A stretch of DNA of 64,000 nucleotides from assembly GCF_013343115.1 (NCBI RefSeq), contig NZ_CP054570.1, positions 868,001 through 932,000 on the forward strand. Direction: 5' to 3'. A program made the position numbers and the translations under genes. Position 1 is the first letter of the stretch; the number at the start of each line of letters is the position of its first letter. Source of the stretch: Streptococcus sanguinis (GTDB lineage: Bacteria; Bacillota; Bacilli; Lactobacillales; Streptococcaceae). Below are positions 56,104-64,000 of the stretch, one piece after another. Below the pieces are notes generated by a model. It had not been told where the DNA came from and did no database searches. It saw only the letters and a list, made by a program, of their open reading frames with translations.

Positions 56104-58188
56104 TTGGTAACAAAAACAAAGAAAAAGTCTACGACCAAGAAAAATCTTGTCATCGTAGAGTCGCCTGCTAAGGCAAAAACAATAGAAAAATATCTGGGAC
56201 GAAACTACAAGGTTCTGGCCAGTGTCGGGCATATTCGTGACTTGAAAAAGTCTACTATGTCCATTGATTTTGAGAACAACTATGAGCCGCAGTACATCAA
56301 TATTCGTGGTAAAGGTCCGTTGATTAATGACTTGAAAAAAGAAGCAAAGAAAGCTAAACAAGTCTTTCTGGCAAGTGACCCGGACCGCGAAGGAGAAGCT
56401 ATTTCTTGGCATCTGGCTCACATTCTGAATCTGGATGAGAAAGAGAAAAACCGTGTCGTCTTTAATGAAATCACCAAAGATGCAGTCAAGAACGCTTTTA
56501 AAGAGCCGCGTCAGATTGATATGGATCTGGTCGATGCCCAGCAGGCTCGACGAGTTTTGGACCGCTTGGTTGGTTATTCCATTTCTCCTATTCTCTGGAA
56601 GAAAGTCAAAAAGGGCCTATCAGCTGGCCGGGTGCAGTCTGTTGCGCTTAAGCTGATTATCGACCGGGAAAATGAAATCAACGCCTTCAAACCAGAAGAA
56701 TACTGGACAATTGACGGAACCTTCAAGAAGGGAACTCGTCAGTTTCAGGCCAGCTTCTATGGTATGAATGGTAAAAAGATGAAGCTGACCAACAACGATG
56801 AGGTCAAAGAAGTTCTGTCTCACCTCAAGGGTGATGACTTTACAGTCGACAGCGTCGAAAAGAAAGAGCGTCGACGCAATGCTCCGCTGCCCTACACGAC
56901 TTCCTCTATGCAGCAGGATGCTGCTAATAAGATTAATTTCCGGACTCGTAAGACCATGATGGTGGCTCAGCAGCTCTATGAGGGGATTAATATCGGTTCT
57001 GGCGTACAAGGTCTTATTACGTATATGCGTACCGACTCGACTCGTATCAGCCCAGTAGCGCAGAATGAAGCAGCAAGCTTTATCACGGATAAATTTGGCG
57101 CCAAATATTCCAAACATGGCAGCAAGGCTAAGAACGCCTCTGGAGCTCAAGATGCCCACGAGGCCATTCGTCCTTCCAGCGTTTTTAACACACCAGAAAG
57201 CATTGCAAAGTATCTAGACAAGGATCAACTTAAGCTCTATACGCTAATTTGGAACCGTTTTGTAGCTAGCCAAATGACAGCAGCAGTCTTTGATACTATG
57301 AATGTTAAGTTGGGGCAAAATGGTGTCCAATTTGCTGCCAACGGCAGTCAGGTCAAGTTTGATGGCTATTTGGCTATTTATAATGACTCTGACAAGAATA
57401 AAATGCTGCCAGACATGGAAAAGGGCGATACCGTCAAACGTGTCAATACCAATCCAGAACAGCACTTTACCCAGCCACCTGCTCGTTATTCTGAAGCGAC
57501 TCTCATCAAAACTTTGGAAGAAAATGGTGTTGGTCGTCCGTCTACCTATGCACCGACCATTGAAACTATTCAGAAACGATATTACGTTAAGCTGGTTTCC
57601 AAGCGCTTTGAGCCAACGGAACTAGGAGAGATTGTCAATTCTCTGATTGTCGAATTCTTCCCAGGCATCGTAAATGTGAAATTCACAGCAGAAATGGAAG
57701 CTAAACTAGATGATGTAGAAGTTGGCAAAGAGCAATGGCAGAAAGTTATTGACGAGTTTTATCAACCTTTTGAAAAGGAAGTGGCTAAAGCCGAAACTGA
57801 AATGGAGAAAATCCAAATCAAAGATGAACCAGCTGGTTTTGACTGCGAGGTCTGCGGAAGTCCTATGGTTATCAAGTTGGGGAGATTTGGAAAATTCTAC
57901 GCCTGCAGCAATTTCCCTGACTGCCGTCACACTCAGGCTATTGTCAAGGAAATCGGCGTGACCTGCCCGCAGTGTCAGAAAGGTCAAGTTATTGAGCGTA
58001 AGACTAAGCGAAATCGCATTTTCTACGGTTGTGATCGTTATCCTGACTGTGATTTCACATCTTGGGATAAGCCAGTCAGTCGGAACTGTCCAAAATGTGA
58101 CCATTATCTGATCGAAAAGAAAGTTCGCGGTGGCGGTAAGCAAGTGGTCTGCAGCAATGGCGATTACGAAGAAGAAAAAGTGAAATAG
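56104..58188 (+). CDS. topA: DNA topoisomerase I
   Basis: Type IA enzyme relaxing negative supercoils. TTG 56104 gives 694 residues and fits AGAAGG at 56089-56094 and the pneumococcal N-terminus ([19 protein letters not shown]); GTG 56095 is the alternative. TOPRIM domain [17 protein letters not shown] with [10 protein letters not shown], catalytic Tyr in [10 protein letters not shown], and C-terminal zinc ribbons. Two ribbons are complete (CEVC...C...C and CPQC...C...C), while the third has only CPKC plus one further Cys. Counteracts gyrA of the same window. Confidence 0.96.
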   Translation: MVTKTKKKSTTKKNLVIVESPAKAKTIEKYLGRNYKVLASVGHIRDLKKSTMSIDFENNYEPQYINIRGKGPLINDLKKEAKKAKQVFLASDPDREGEAISWHLAHILNLDEKEKNRVVFNEITKDAVKNAFKEPRQIDMDLVDAQQARRVLDRLVGYSISPILWKKVKKGLSAGRVQSVALKLIIDRENEINAFKPEEYWTIDGTFKKGTRQFQASFYGMNGKKMKLTNNDEVKEVLSHLKGDDFTVDSVEKKERRRNAPLPYTTSSMQQDAANKINFRTRKTMMVAQQLYEGINIGSGVQGLITYMRTDSTRISPVAQNEAASFITDKFGAKYSKHGSKAKNASGAQDAHEAIRPSSVFNTPESIAKYLDKDQLKLYTLIWNRFVASQMTAAVFDTMNVKLGQNGVQFAANGSQVKFDGYLAIYNDSDKNKMLPDMEKGDTVKRVNTNPEQHFTQPPARYSEATLIKTLEENGVGRPSTYAPTIETIQKRYYVKLVSKRFEPTELGEIVNSLIVEFFPGIVNVKFTAEMEAKLDDVEVGKEQWQKVIDEFYQPFEKEVAKAETEMEKIQIKDEPAGFDCEVCGSPMVIKLGRFGKFYACSNFPDCRHTQAIVKEIGVTCPQCQKGQVIERKTKRNRIFYGCDRYPDCDFTSWDKPVSRNCPKCDHYLIEKKVRGGGKQVVCSNGDYEEEKVK

Positions 58189-58246
58189 TTATTTTTACAT
58201 AATTTATATTACGTAAAATATCTTTCTGAAGAAGAGGTATAGTTTT

Positions 58247-58741
58247 ATGACGGATAAATTTGCAGAATTTCTAAAAATCACATCTCAACTGAATAAGATG
58301 GGCATTGTTCCACTTCTGATGGGTTCTCTAGGTCTGGAACAGGTTACTGGTCAGGACTGGCAGGCGCGGGATATTGATATTCATGTTCATGGTGATGAGC
58401 GTGGCTGGGAAGCACCAGATGAAGAACGTATTTATGATATGGACAAGATTGAGCCTATGATGGAGCGCTTGGGCTATCGCTTAGTCGATCTGCATGAGCA
58501 TGAATTTCAAAAAGAAGACTTATCTATTGAATTTGGAGCCATGGAAACCTTGGAGGCATTCGCTGGTGTGCCGATGGAGAAGTTGACTCGAAAAGAAGTT
58601 GAAGATGTTGAGTTTCTACTGCCAACTGCAGAGCAATTTTTAGCTATCTATCGTGCTTCTTCACAAGATTCTTACCGAAATGAAAATAACAATCATAAAG
58701 ATTTTGCTAAGATTGCTTACTTGGAAAAAATGACAAAATGA
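58247..58741 (+). CDS. Nucleotidyltransferase-fold protein of unknown role
   Basis: 164 residues. GSLGLEQVTGQDWQARDIDIHVHG contains the GS...DxD pattern of minimal nucleotidyltransferases, here GSLG and DIDIH at about residues 27-48. A third acidic residue may be in LSIEFGAME. The C-terminal half includes LLPTAEQFLAIYRASSQDSYR, common in such phosphotransferase-like antitoxin or kinase relatives. Substrate unknown. ATG 58247 follows AAGAGG. Confidence 0.65.
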   Translation: MTDKFAEFLKITSQLNKMGIVPLLMGSLGLEQVTGQDWQARDIDIHVHGDERGWEAPDEERIYDMDKIEPMMERLGYRLVDLHEHEFQKEDLSIEFGAMETLEAFAGVPMEKLTRKEVEDVEFLLPTAEQFLAIYRASSQDSYRNENNNHKDFAKIAYLEKMTK

Positions 58742-58742
58742 T

Positions 58743-58775
58743 AGACATTCAGGAATTCTCCTGTCTGTCTTTTTT
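58743..58775 (+). terminator. Terminator between the 164-residue gene and trmFO
   Basis: AGACATTCAGGA (58743-58754) pairs with TCCTGTCTGTCT (58759-58770) with a two-base internal loop, then T. Confidence 0.65.
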
Positions 58776-58834
58776 ACTATCTTTTTGTTATAATGGTCAG
58801 AGTGAAAATCTAGAAATATCCAAGGGAGAGTATC

Positions 58835-60169
58835 ATGTCATTATCCTATATCAATGTTATCGGTGCTGGTCTGGCTGGCAGTGAAGCAGCTTACCAGATT
58901 GCCAAGAGTGGCATCCCGGTCAAACTCTATGAAATGCGGGGTGTTAAGTCAACACCTCAGCACAAAACTGCAGACTTTGCAGAACTGGTCTGCTCTAACT
59001 CTCTGCGAGGAGATGCGCTGACCAACGCAGTCGGTCTGCTCAAGGAAGAAATGCGACGGTTGGACTCGGTCATCTTAAAGTCAGCAGAAGCGACTCGGGT
59101 TCCAGCAGGTGGTGCTCTAGCGGTTGATAGAGAAGGCTTTTCGCAGATGGTGACGGAGCTAGTGACCAATCATCCATTGATTGAGGTCATTCGTGAAGAA
59201 ATCACCGAAATTCCGGAGGATGCCATCACAGTTATTGCGACAGGACCCTTGACCAGCGATACTTTAGCAGAAAAAATCCACACGCTCAATGGAGGTGACG
59301 GTTTTTATTTCTACGACGCAGCAGCGCCAATTATTGATGTCAATACTATTGATATGAGCAAGGTCTATCTCAAATCCCGCTATGATAAGGGGGATGCTGC
59401 CTATCTCAATGCGCCAATGACTAAGCAAGAATTTATGGATTTCCATGATGCTTTGGTCAATGCTGAGGAAGCACCGCTCAATTCCTTTGAAAAAGAAAAA
59501 TACTTTGAAGGCTGCATGCCTATTGAAGTCATGGCTAAGCGAGGGATTAAAACTATGCTTTATGGACCGATGAAGCCAGTTGGTTTGGAATATCCAGATG
59601 ACTATCAAGGCCCTCGAGATGGTGAATATAAGACGCCATACGCTGTGGTGCAGCTTCGTCAGGATAATGCAGCGGGCAGTCTTTACAACATCGTTGGCTT
59701 CCAAACTCATCTCAAGTGGGGAGAGCAAAAGCGGGTCTTTCAAATGATTCCTGGCCTTGAGAATGCAGAATTTGTCCGCTATGGTGTCATGCATCGAAAC
59801 TCTTATATGGACTCTCCAAATCTGCTTGAACAGACTTTCCGCTCTAAGAAACAGCCAAATCTTTTCTTTGCAGGTCAAATGACTGGAGTTGAAGGGTACG
59901 TAGAGTCAGCAGCTTCAGGTCTAGTTGCTGGTATTAACGCTGCTCGACTCTTCAAGGGAGAAGAAGCACTTGTCTTTCCAGAAACAACAGCTATTGGAAG
60001 TCTGCCTCATTATGTTACTCATGCTGACAGCAAGCATTTCCAACCCATGAATGTCAATTTTGGGATTATCAAAGAATTGGAAGGTCCGCGCATTCGTGAT
60101 AAAAAAGAACGTTACGAAAAAATCGCCGAGCGAGCATTAAAAGACTTACAATTTTATCAAGAAATTTAA
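58835..60169 (+). CDS. trmFO: tRNA (uracil-54-C5)-methyltransferase TrmFO
   Basis: Folate- and FAD-dependent enzyme that makes ribothymidine at position 54 of tRNA. 444 residues: dinucleotide fold [17 protein letters not shown] at the N-terminus, [29 protein letters not shown] signature (read in pieces) with the catalytic Cys near residue 52, and [16 protein letters not shown]. Its last 16 codons read [16 protein letters not shown]; a second, divergent copy of this tail lies 450 bases downstream after an inserted gene. Confidence 0.95.
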   Translation: MSLSYINVIGAGLAGSEAAYQIAKSGIPVKLYEMRGVKSTPQHKTADFAELVCSNSLRGDALTNAVGLLKEEMRRLDSVILKSAEATRVPAGGALAVDREGFSQMVTELVTNHPLIEVIREEITEIPEDAITVIATGPLTSDTLAEKIHTLNGGDGFYFYDAAAPIIDVNTIDMSKVYLKSRYDKGDAAYLNAPMTKQEFMDFHDALVNAEEAPLNSFEKEKYFEGCMPIEVMAKRGIKTMLYGPMKPVGLEYPDDYQGPRDGEYKTPYAVVQLRQDNAAGSLYNIVGFQTHLKWGEQKRVFQMIPGLENAEFVRYGVMHRNSYMDSPNLLEQTFRSKKQPNLFFAGQMTGVEGYVESAASGLVAGINAARLFKGEEALVFPETTAIGSLPHYVTHADSKHFQPMNVNFGIIKELEGPRIRDKKERYEKIAERALKDLQFYQEI

Positions 60170-60226
60170 AAAAAAGTTAGGATTTTCTTGATTTTGTGCT
60201 ATAATAAATAAAAAATTTGGAAATCG
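60117..60226 (+). repeat. First copy of the trmFO-tail/promoter duplication
   Basis: Contains the end of trmFO, AAAAAGTTAGGA (60171-60182) and an extended -10 TATAAT (60200-60205) with AAATAAAAA after it. The same order of elements recurs at 60618-60769 (trmFO-tail codons, AAAAAGTTAGGA at 60702-60713, TATAAT at 60743-60748). The right arm of the terminator found in copy two is missing here. Confidence 0.75.
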
Positions 60227-60268
60227 GACATCAATGACCAACCTACAATCTCAAATTAGGAGGAGACC

Positions 60269-60619
60269 ATGAACCAAAAAGTAAAAAATCTGCTGGATGA
60301 TTGGCTAATTAATAATCCTGCCTTGTATGAAATCGCCAATAGTGTGCGCACGAAAATACGGCAACTGTCAGATACGGTAGTCGAAGAAGTGAAATATGGC
60401 GGTATTTTGTTTGCCGCCCCCGAACCGTTTTGCGGCATTTTTGTTTATAAGCAGCATGTAACTGTGGAATTTGGTCGTGGCGCCGAGATGGCAGACCCAT
60501 ACGGTTTGTTGGAAGGCAAGGGTAAAGGCCGTCGCCATTTGAAATTACATACGCTTGAAGATATAGAAAACAAGCATTTGACGGATTACTTGCGATTGGC
60601 TCAAAAAGTAGCAGAATAA
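60269..60619 (+). CDS. DUF1801 family protein, inserted gene
   Basis: 116 residues (NQKVKNLLDDWLINNPALYE) with EVKYGGILFAAPEPFCGIFVYK, the DUF1801/YdhG-like core; function unknown. ATG 60269 follows AGGAGGAG. Codons such as GCCGCC, CGTCGCC and GGCGCC differ from neighbours, suggesting transfer, perhaps from an upper-airway Gram-negative. The stop TAA overlaps the first codon of a duplicated trmFO tail, so the gene entered as part of a cassette. Confidence 0.8.
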   Translation: MNQKVKNLLDDWLINNPALYEIANSVRTKIRQLSDTVVEEVKYGGILFAAPEPFCGIFVYKQHVTVEFGRGAEMADPYGLLEGKGKGRRHLKLHTLEDIENKHLTDYLRLAQKVAE

Positions 60620-60668
60620 AATTGCTGAGCGAGCCTTGCAGGATTTACAGCCTTATTTGGATAAATAA
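60618..60668 (+). pseudogene. Duplicated 3' end of trmFO
   Basis: Sixteen codons read KIAERALQDLQPYLDK then TAA 60666-60668, closely related to the true trmFO end [16 protein letters not shown]. Probably the ancestral gene end, displaced when a donor segment carrying another end plus DUF1801 recombined in. Confidence 0.8.
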
Positions 60669-60701
60669 TCTATTTTCTATCATTATCTAATAAAAATCAT
60701 T

Positions 60702-60729
60702 AAAAAGTTAGGAAATCCCTAACTTTTTT
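60702..60729 (+). terminator. Terminator after the trmFO tail copy
   Basis: AAAAAGTTAGG (60702-60712), loop AAATC, CCTAACTTTTTT; a complete intrinsic terminator. Confidence 0.85.
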
Positions 60730-60783
60730 GCTTAATTTGTGATATAATAAATAAAAATTTTGAAAATAGAAAGTTTTCTGAAA

Positions 60784-61608
60784 ATGAATAAATCCTATTT
60801 TTATCTTGAAATGAAAACGCATGAGTTAGTCGTTCCTTATACCAAGCAGAAACGCCGTGTCCGCGTATTGCTTCCAAAGAACTATAGCCAGGACACAAAC
60901 AAGACTTATCCAGTCGTTTATTTTCATGACGGACAAAACGTTCTCTATAGCAAGGAGTCTTTCAGCGGCCATTCGTGGAAAGTTATTCCGACAATCAAAC
61001 GCAATCCAGATATTGAAAAAATGATTGTCGTGGCTATTGATAACGATGGCCAACGGCGGATGAATGAATACGCAGCTTGGAAGTTCCAAGAGTCCAATAT
61101 TCCCGGCATTCAGTTTGGCGGCAAGGGAACGGAGTATGCGGAGTTCGTCATGGAAGTCGTCAAGCCTTTCATTGACCAGCATTATCGAACCAAGTCGGAT
61201 CGGTTGCATACGGCTATGATTGGCTCTTCTCTTGGGGGAAATATCAGCCAGTTTATCGGTGTTGAATACCAAGATCAGATTGGCTGTCTGGGCATCTTTT
61301 CATCAGCTAATTGGCTTCATCAGGAAGCTTTTGATCGTTATATTGAGAGAAAAACGCTTCAGGCAGACCAGCGAGTTTTCATTTATGTTGGGACGGAAGA
61401 GGCTGATGATACAGATAAGACATTGATGGCGGGCAATATCAAGCAGGCCTATATTGATTCATCGCTCAGCTATTTCCGGCAGTTGCTTGTGTCTGGGGTA
61501 GATTTGGCAAATATTCAGATTAAGATCCAGTCTGGAGCTATTCACAACGAGATTGCTTGGGCAGAGCACTTGCCAGACTGTTTCCGTTTTATCAGCGAGA
61601 AGTGGTAA
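60784..61608 (+). CDS. Esterase family alpha/beta hydrolase (esterase D/PF00756 type)
   Basis: 274 residues from ATG 60784, the start matching a remembered pneumococcal homologue; TTG 60760 is open too. VVYFHDGQNVLY resembles the oxyanion strand, the nucleophile Ser is in MIGSSLGGN, acid in YVGTEEADD, and the His in SGAIHNE. Cytoplasmic, no signal peptide. It is followed after 32 bases by a second, different esterase and then an ATP-grasp enzyme; the three are co-directional and probably one operon. Substrate unknown. Confidence 0.88.
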   Translation: MNKSYFYLEMKTHELVVPYTKQKRRVRVLLPKNYSQDTNKTYPVVYFHDGQNVLYSKESFSGHSWKVIPTIKRNPDIEKMIVVAIDNDGQRRMNEYAAWKFQESNIPGIQFGGKGTEYAEFVMEVVKPFIDQHYRTKSDRLHTAMIGSSLGGNISQFIGVEYQDQIGCLGIFSSANWLHQEAFDRYIERKTLQADQRVFIYVGTEEADDTDKTLMAGNIKQAYIDSSLSYFRQLLVSGVDLANIQIKIQSGAIHNEIAWAEHLPDCFRFISEKW

Positions 61609-61640
61609 GCTAGTCAAACAGTGAGAAAGAGGTAGAAACT

Positions 61641-62381
61641 ATGCATGTAGAATTTTTAAGCCATTGGAGCGGTAATCTAGGCCGTGAAATGTATATCAAT
61701 CGCTATGGCCACGCTGGGCTCCCGATTATAGTCTTTGCATCATCAGGCGGCAGCCACAATGAGTATGCTGACTTTGGTATGATTGAGGCCTGCGCAGGCT
61801 TTATCGAAGCTGGTAAAGTCCAGTTTTTCACTCTCAGTAGTGTTGATAGTGAGAGTTGGTTGGCGGACTGGAAGCATCCTCACGATCGAGCAGAAATGCA
61901 TCGTGCATATGAGCGTTATGTCATCGAGGAAGCTATTCCTTTCGTTAAGCATAAGACGGGCTGGTTTGACCCTATGATGACGACAGGTTGCTCCATGGGA
62001 GCTTATCATGCTGTTAATTTCTTTCTGCAGCATCCAGATGTTTTCAATAAAGTGATTGCCCTCAGTGGTGTCTATGATGCACGTTTCTTTGTCGGTGACA
62101 ATTTGAACGACGAAGTCATTTATCAAAACTCACCAGCCGACTATATCTGGAACCAAAATGATGGCTGGTTTATTGACCGCTATCGACAGGCCGATATTAT
62201 CGTTTGTACTGGCTTGGGCGACTGGGAGCAGGATGGTCTACCTTCCTTCTACACGCTGAAAGAAGCTTTTGAGCATAAGAATATTCCAGCTTGGTTTGCC
62301 GAATGGGGTCATGATGTTTCCCATGACTGGATTTGGTGGCGTAAGCAAATGCCTTATTTCCTTAATGAACTCAATCTTTAA
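61641..62381 (+). CDS. Second esterase-like alpha/beta hydrolase
   Basis: 246 residues: IVFASSGGSHNEYADFG near the N-terminus, nucleophile in TTGCSMGAYHA, and C-terminal histidine in EWGHDVSHDWIWW. The GCSMG elbow puts Ser after Cys, typical of esterase/S-formylglutathione hydrolase relatives. Cytoplasmic. ATG 61641 follows AAAGAGG. Different enough from the preceding esterase to suggest distinct substrates or sequential steps. Twelve bases before the ATP-grasp gene. Confidence 0.85.
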   Translation: MHVEFLSHWSGNLGREMYINRYGHAGLPIIVFASSGGSHNEYADFGMIEACAGFIEAGKVQFFTLSSVDSESWLADWKHPHDRAEMHRAYERYVIEEAIPFVKHKTGWFDPMMTTGCSMGAYHAVNFFLQHPDVFNKVIALSGVYDARFFVGDNLNDEVIYQNSPADYIWNQNDGWFIDRYRQADIIVCTGLGDWEQDGLPSFYTLKEAFEHKNIPAWFAEWGHDVSHDWIWWRKQMPYFLNELNL

Positions 62382-62393
62382 AGGAGGTTTCCT

Positions 62394-63560
62394 ATGAATT
62401 ATATCGTTATTTCTCCCTATTATCCACAAAATTTTCAGCAGTTTACTGTGGAACTAGCTAACAAAGGAATCACTGTTCTGGGAATCGGTCAGGAGCCTTA
62501 TGACCAGCTAGACCAGCCTTTGAAGGATTCATTGACCGAATATTTCAGAGTAGAAAATCTTGAAAATCTTGACGAAGTAAAAAGAGCAGTGGCCTTTCTC
62601 TTCTACAAGCATGGACCTATCGATCGGATTGAGTCGCATAATGAATACTGGCTAGAACTGGACGCTGAGTTGCGTGAGCAATTCAATGTCTTTGGAGCAA
62701 AACCAAAAGACTTGAAAAAGACCAAGTTCAAATCAGAGATGAAGAAGCTCTTTAAAAAAGCAGGTGTTCCAGTCGTTCCAGGTCAGATTGTAAATACAGA
62801 AGCAGGCGCTGATTTGGCTGTCAAGAAACTTGGTCTGCCTTTGATTGCTAAGCCTGATAATGGAGTAGGAGCAGCTGCAACCTTTAAATTAGAAACAGCA
62901 GAAGATGTCGAACGATTCAAGCAAGAATGGGATCATCAGACAGCTTATTTCTTTGAAAAGTTTGTCCAGTCTGGCGAGATTTGTACCTTTGATGGTTTGG
63001 TAGATAAGGATGGTCAGATCGTCTTTTCAACTACCTTTGACTATGCTCATACACCGCTGGATTTGATGATCTATAAGATGGACAATTCCTACTACGTTCT
63101 CAAGGATATGGATCCCAAACTCCGTGCATATGGAGAAGCGATTGTCAAAATTTTCGGCATGAAAGAACGCTTTTTCCATATTGAGTTCTTCCGCGAAGGT
63201 GATGATTATGTAGCCATTGAGTACAATAACCGTCCAGCAGGCGGCTTTACCATTGATGTCTATAATTTCGCCCACTCAATCGATCTTTACAGAGGCTATG
63301 CAGCGATTGTAGCAGGAGAGCCTTTCCCAGCTGCCCACATGGAGCCGCTGTATTGTCTGGCAACATCACGCCGTGCATCAACGAACTATGCTTACCCTGA
63401 GGCTGACTTGCTGGAGAAATACAGAGATAATTTCAAAGTTAAGAAAGACATGCCAGCTGCATTTGCGGAGCTGCAAGGTGATTACCTCTATATGCTGACA
63501 ACACCAAGCTGTGAGCAGATGGAGCAGATGATTGCAGACTTTGCTAAACAGGCAGACTAA
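62394..63560 (+). CDS. ATP-grasp family carboxylate-amine/thiol ligase
   Basis: 388 residues: N-terminal pre-ATP-grasp Rossmann-like part, then ATP-grasp with LIAKPDNGVGAAATFKL, the YFFEKFVQSGEICTFDGLV region, and metal ligands in FHIEFFREG and AIEYNNRPAGG. The family forms amide or similar bonds through an acyl-phosphate. Two esterase genes directly upstream suggest a pathway that makes and hydrolyses a small acyl or peptide conjugate; product unknown. ATG 62394 follows AAAGGAGG. Ends before a terminator. Confidence 0.88.
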   Translation: MNYIVISPYYPQNFQQFTVELANKGITVLGIGQEPYDQLDQPLKDSLTEYFRVENLENLDEVKRAVAFLFYKHGPIDRIESHNEYWLELDAELREQFNVFGAKPKDLKKTKFKSEMKKLFKKAGVPVVPGQIVNTEAGADLAVKKLGLPLIAKPDNGVGAAATFKLETAEDVERFKQEWDHQTAYFFEKFVQSGEICTFDGLVDKDGQIVFSTTFDYAHTPLDLMIYKMDNSYYVLKDMDPKLRAYGEAIVKIFGMKERFFHIEFFREGDDYVAIEYNNRPAGGFTIDVYNFAHSIDLYRGYAAIVAGEPFPAAHMEPLYCLATSRRASTNYAYPEADLLEKYRDNFKVKKDMPAAFAELQGDYLYMLTTPSCEQMEQMIADFAKQAD

Positions 63561-63657
63561 TCGGAGTCGTGCTCTGCTATTATTTTCGTATAACAGTTTC
63601 AAAATAGTAAAAACTACTCTAGCACAAAAAGTTTGTGAAATTTCTATTTTGGCATCG

Positions 63658-63694
63658 AAAACCAGTTTATCCAATGGATTGACTGGTTTTTCTT
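63658..63694 (+). terminator. Terminator after the ATP-grasp gene
   Basis: AAAACCAGT...ATCC pairs with GGAT...ACTGGTTTT around AAT with a small internal loop, then T-rich sequence. Confidence 0.8.
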
Positions 63695-63719
63695 TGTGAA
63701 ATGCAAGTGAGCAAAAGTT

Positions 63720-63748
63720 TTGACAGTGCTTACAGCTTTAGATAGAAT
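63720..63748 (+). promoter_or_regulatory. Promoter of the pyruvate dehydrogenase genes
   Basis: TTGACA at 63720-63725 and TAGAAT at 63743-63748, spacer 17, 34 bases before ATG 63783. TTGTGAAAT occurs at 63633-63641 and 63694-63702, resembling Rex half-sites. Confidence 0.8.
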
Positions 63749-63782
63749 TAAATAGAAGAATTATGCTTAGAAAGGCAAAAAA

Positions 63783-64000
63783 ATGGCAACTTTAGATAAA
63801 AATCTTTTGTTAGAGATGTTCCGTAAGATGGAAGAAATCCGTCGCATGGACTTAAAAATTGCTCAACTTGTAAAAAAAGGAAAGGTTCCTGGAATGACTC
63901 ACTTCTCAGTAGGTGAGGAAGCGGCCAATGTCGGTGCTATGCTGGCCTTGAATGAGGATGATTTGCTGACTTCTAACCACCGAGGGCACGGTCAAGCTAT
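63783..64000 (+). CDS. pdhA: Pyruvate dehydrogenase E1 component alpha subunit, 5' part
   Basis: Only the first 72 codons are inside the window. ATG 63783 follows TTAGAAAGG at 63768-63775. The protein starts ATLDKNLLLEMFRKMEEIRRMD and continues GMTHFSVGEEAANVGA and SNHRGHGQA, the opening of thiamine-diphosphate E1 alpha subunits (the HRGHG histidine is an active-site residue). Acetoin dehydrogenase AcoA is a close alternative. It oxidises pyruvate to acetyl-CoA, competing with Ldh for pyruvate. Confidence 0.88.
   Translation, partial: MATLDKNLLLEMFRKMEEIRRMDLKIAQLVKKGKVPGMTHFSVGEEAANVGAMLALNEDDLLTSNHRGHGQA

Larger units (their letters stand above)
60618..60769 (+). repeat. Second copy of the trmFO-tail/promoter duplication
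   Basis: Carries the tail codons, a complete terminator, and a TATAAT preceded by TGA (60743-60748) that now serves the esterase gene. See the first copy at 60117. Confidence 0.75.

Overview
This 64 kb window is a chromosomal segment of a low-GC, naturally transformable, lactic-acid-producing Streptococcus. Gene content and order point to the sanguinis group, most likely S. sanguinis itself. The evidence is a cell-wall-anchored LPXTG 5'-nucleotidase (Nt5e) next to plsY and parE, the order ldh/gyrA/srtA/radC, a pneumococcus-like block (rex, DUF1831, iscS, prs2, CYTH, relQ, nadK, rluD-like, pta), a competence (SigX) box before dprA, and an asd RNA. Species assignment is inference from synteny and remembered homologues, not from a search.

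Layout. 1-1.8 kb: two tandem membrane-anchored paralogues of unknown function. 1.8-5.5 kb: pyrimidine genes pyrK-pyrD and pyrF-pyrE, each pair with its own PyrR-type attenuator. 5.5-10.3 kb: a polytopic membrane protein, a DUF4336 protein, then ung-mutX-pyrC. 10.4-12.6 kb: nt5e. 12.6-21.4 kb: plsY, parE, a 3.5 kb variable island (AT-rich orphan, coiled-coil-type protein, a fused fic/GNAT gene remnant, an AadE-like gene), and parC. 21.5-25.2 kb: ilvE, DUF2969, tRNA-Tyr, tRNA-Gln, rpsA, tRNA-Arg and a Nudix gene. 25.2-30.5 kb: ldh facing away from gyrA-srtA, then radC. 30.5-35.5 kb (minus strand): glutamine-amidotransferase-like hydrolase, rex, small DUF genes, iscS, prs2, CYTH. 35.6-40.2 kb: relQ-nadK-rluD-like-pta and mutY. 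40.2-44.4 kb (minus strand): Bta-like thioredoxin, pgm, ECF S component, coaC, coaB. 44.6-51.9 kb: fhs, GNAT, lipoprotein, AlkD-like, asd RNA, asd, dapA, an orphan and a standalone ATP-cone protein. 52-60.2 kb: rbgA-rnhB, an orphan BglG-type antiterminator, maa, dprA, topA, a nucleotidyltransferase-like gene and trmFO. 60.2-64 kb: a DUF1801 insertion that duplicates the trmFO end, two esterases plus an ATP-grasp enzyme, and the 5' end of a pyruvate dehydrogenase E1 alpha gene cut by the window edge.

Four of the cell's topoisomerase subunits or enzymes (parE, parC, gyrA, topA) lie here, all with wild-type-looking quinolone regions where readable. SrtA and one of its substrates (Nt5e) are both present, and so are the Rex regulator and a pdh gene whose promoter region carries Rex-like half-sites. 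Most of the window is ordinary core genome. The more unusual signals are: four genes whose ATG lies exactly six bases after a -10 box with no Shine-Dalgarno (leaderless candidates); a PRPP-synthetase paralogue lacking the catalytic flexible-loop residues; the trmFO/DUF1801 duplication; the conserved but unexplained esterase-esterase-ATP-grasp trio; a structured three-way-junction element before parC; and an orphan antiterminator with a lost PRD histidine. No CRISPR array, intact insertion sequence, prophage or rRNA operon was seen.
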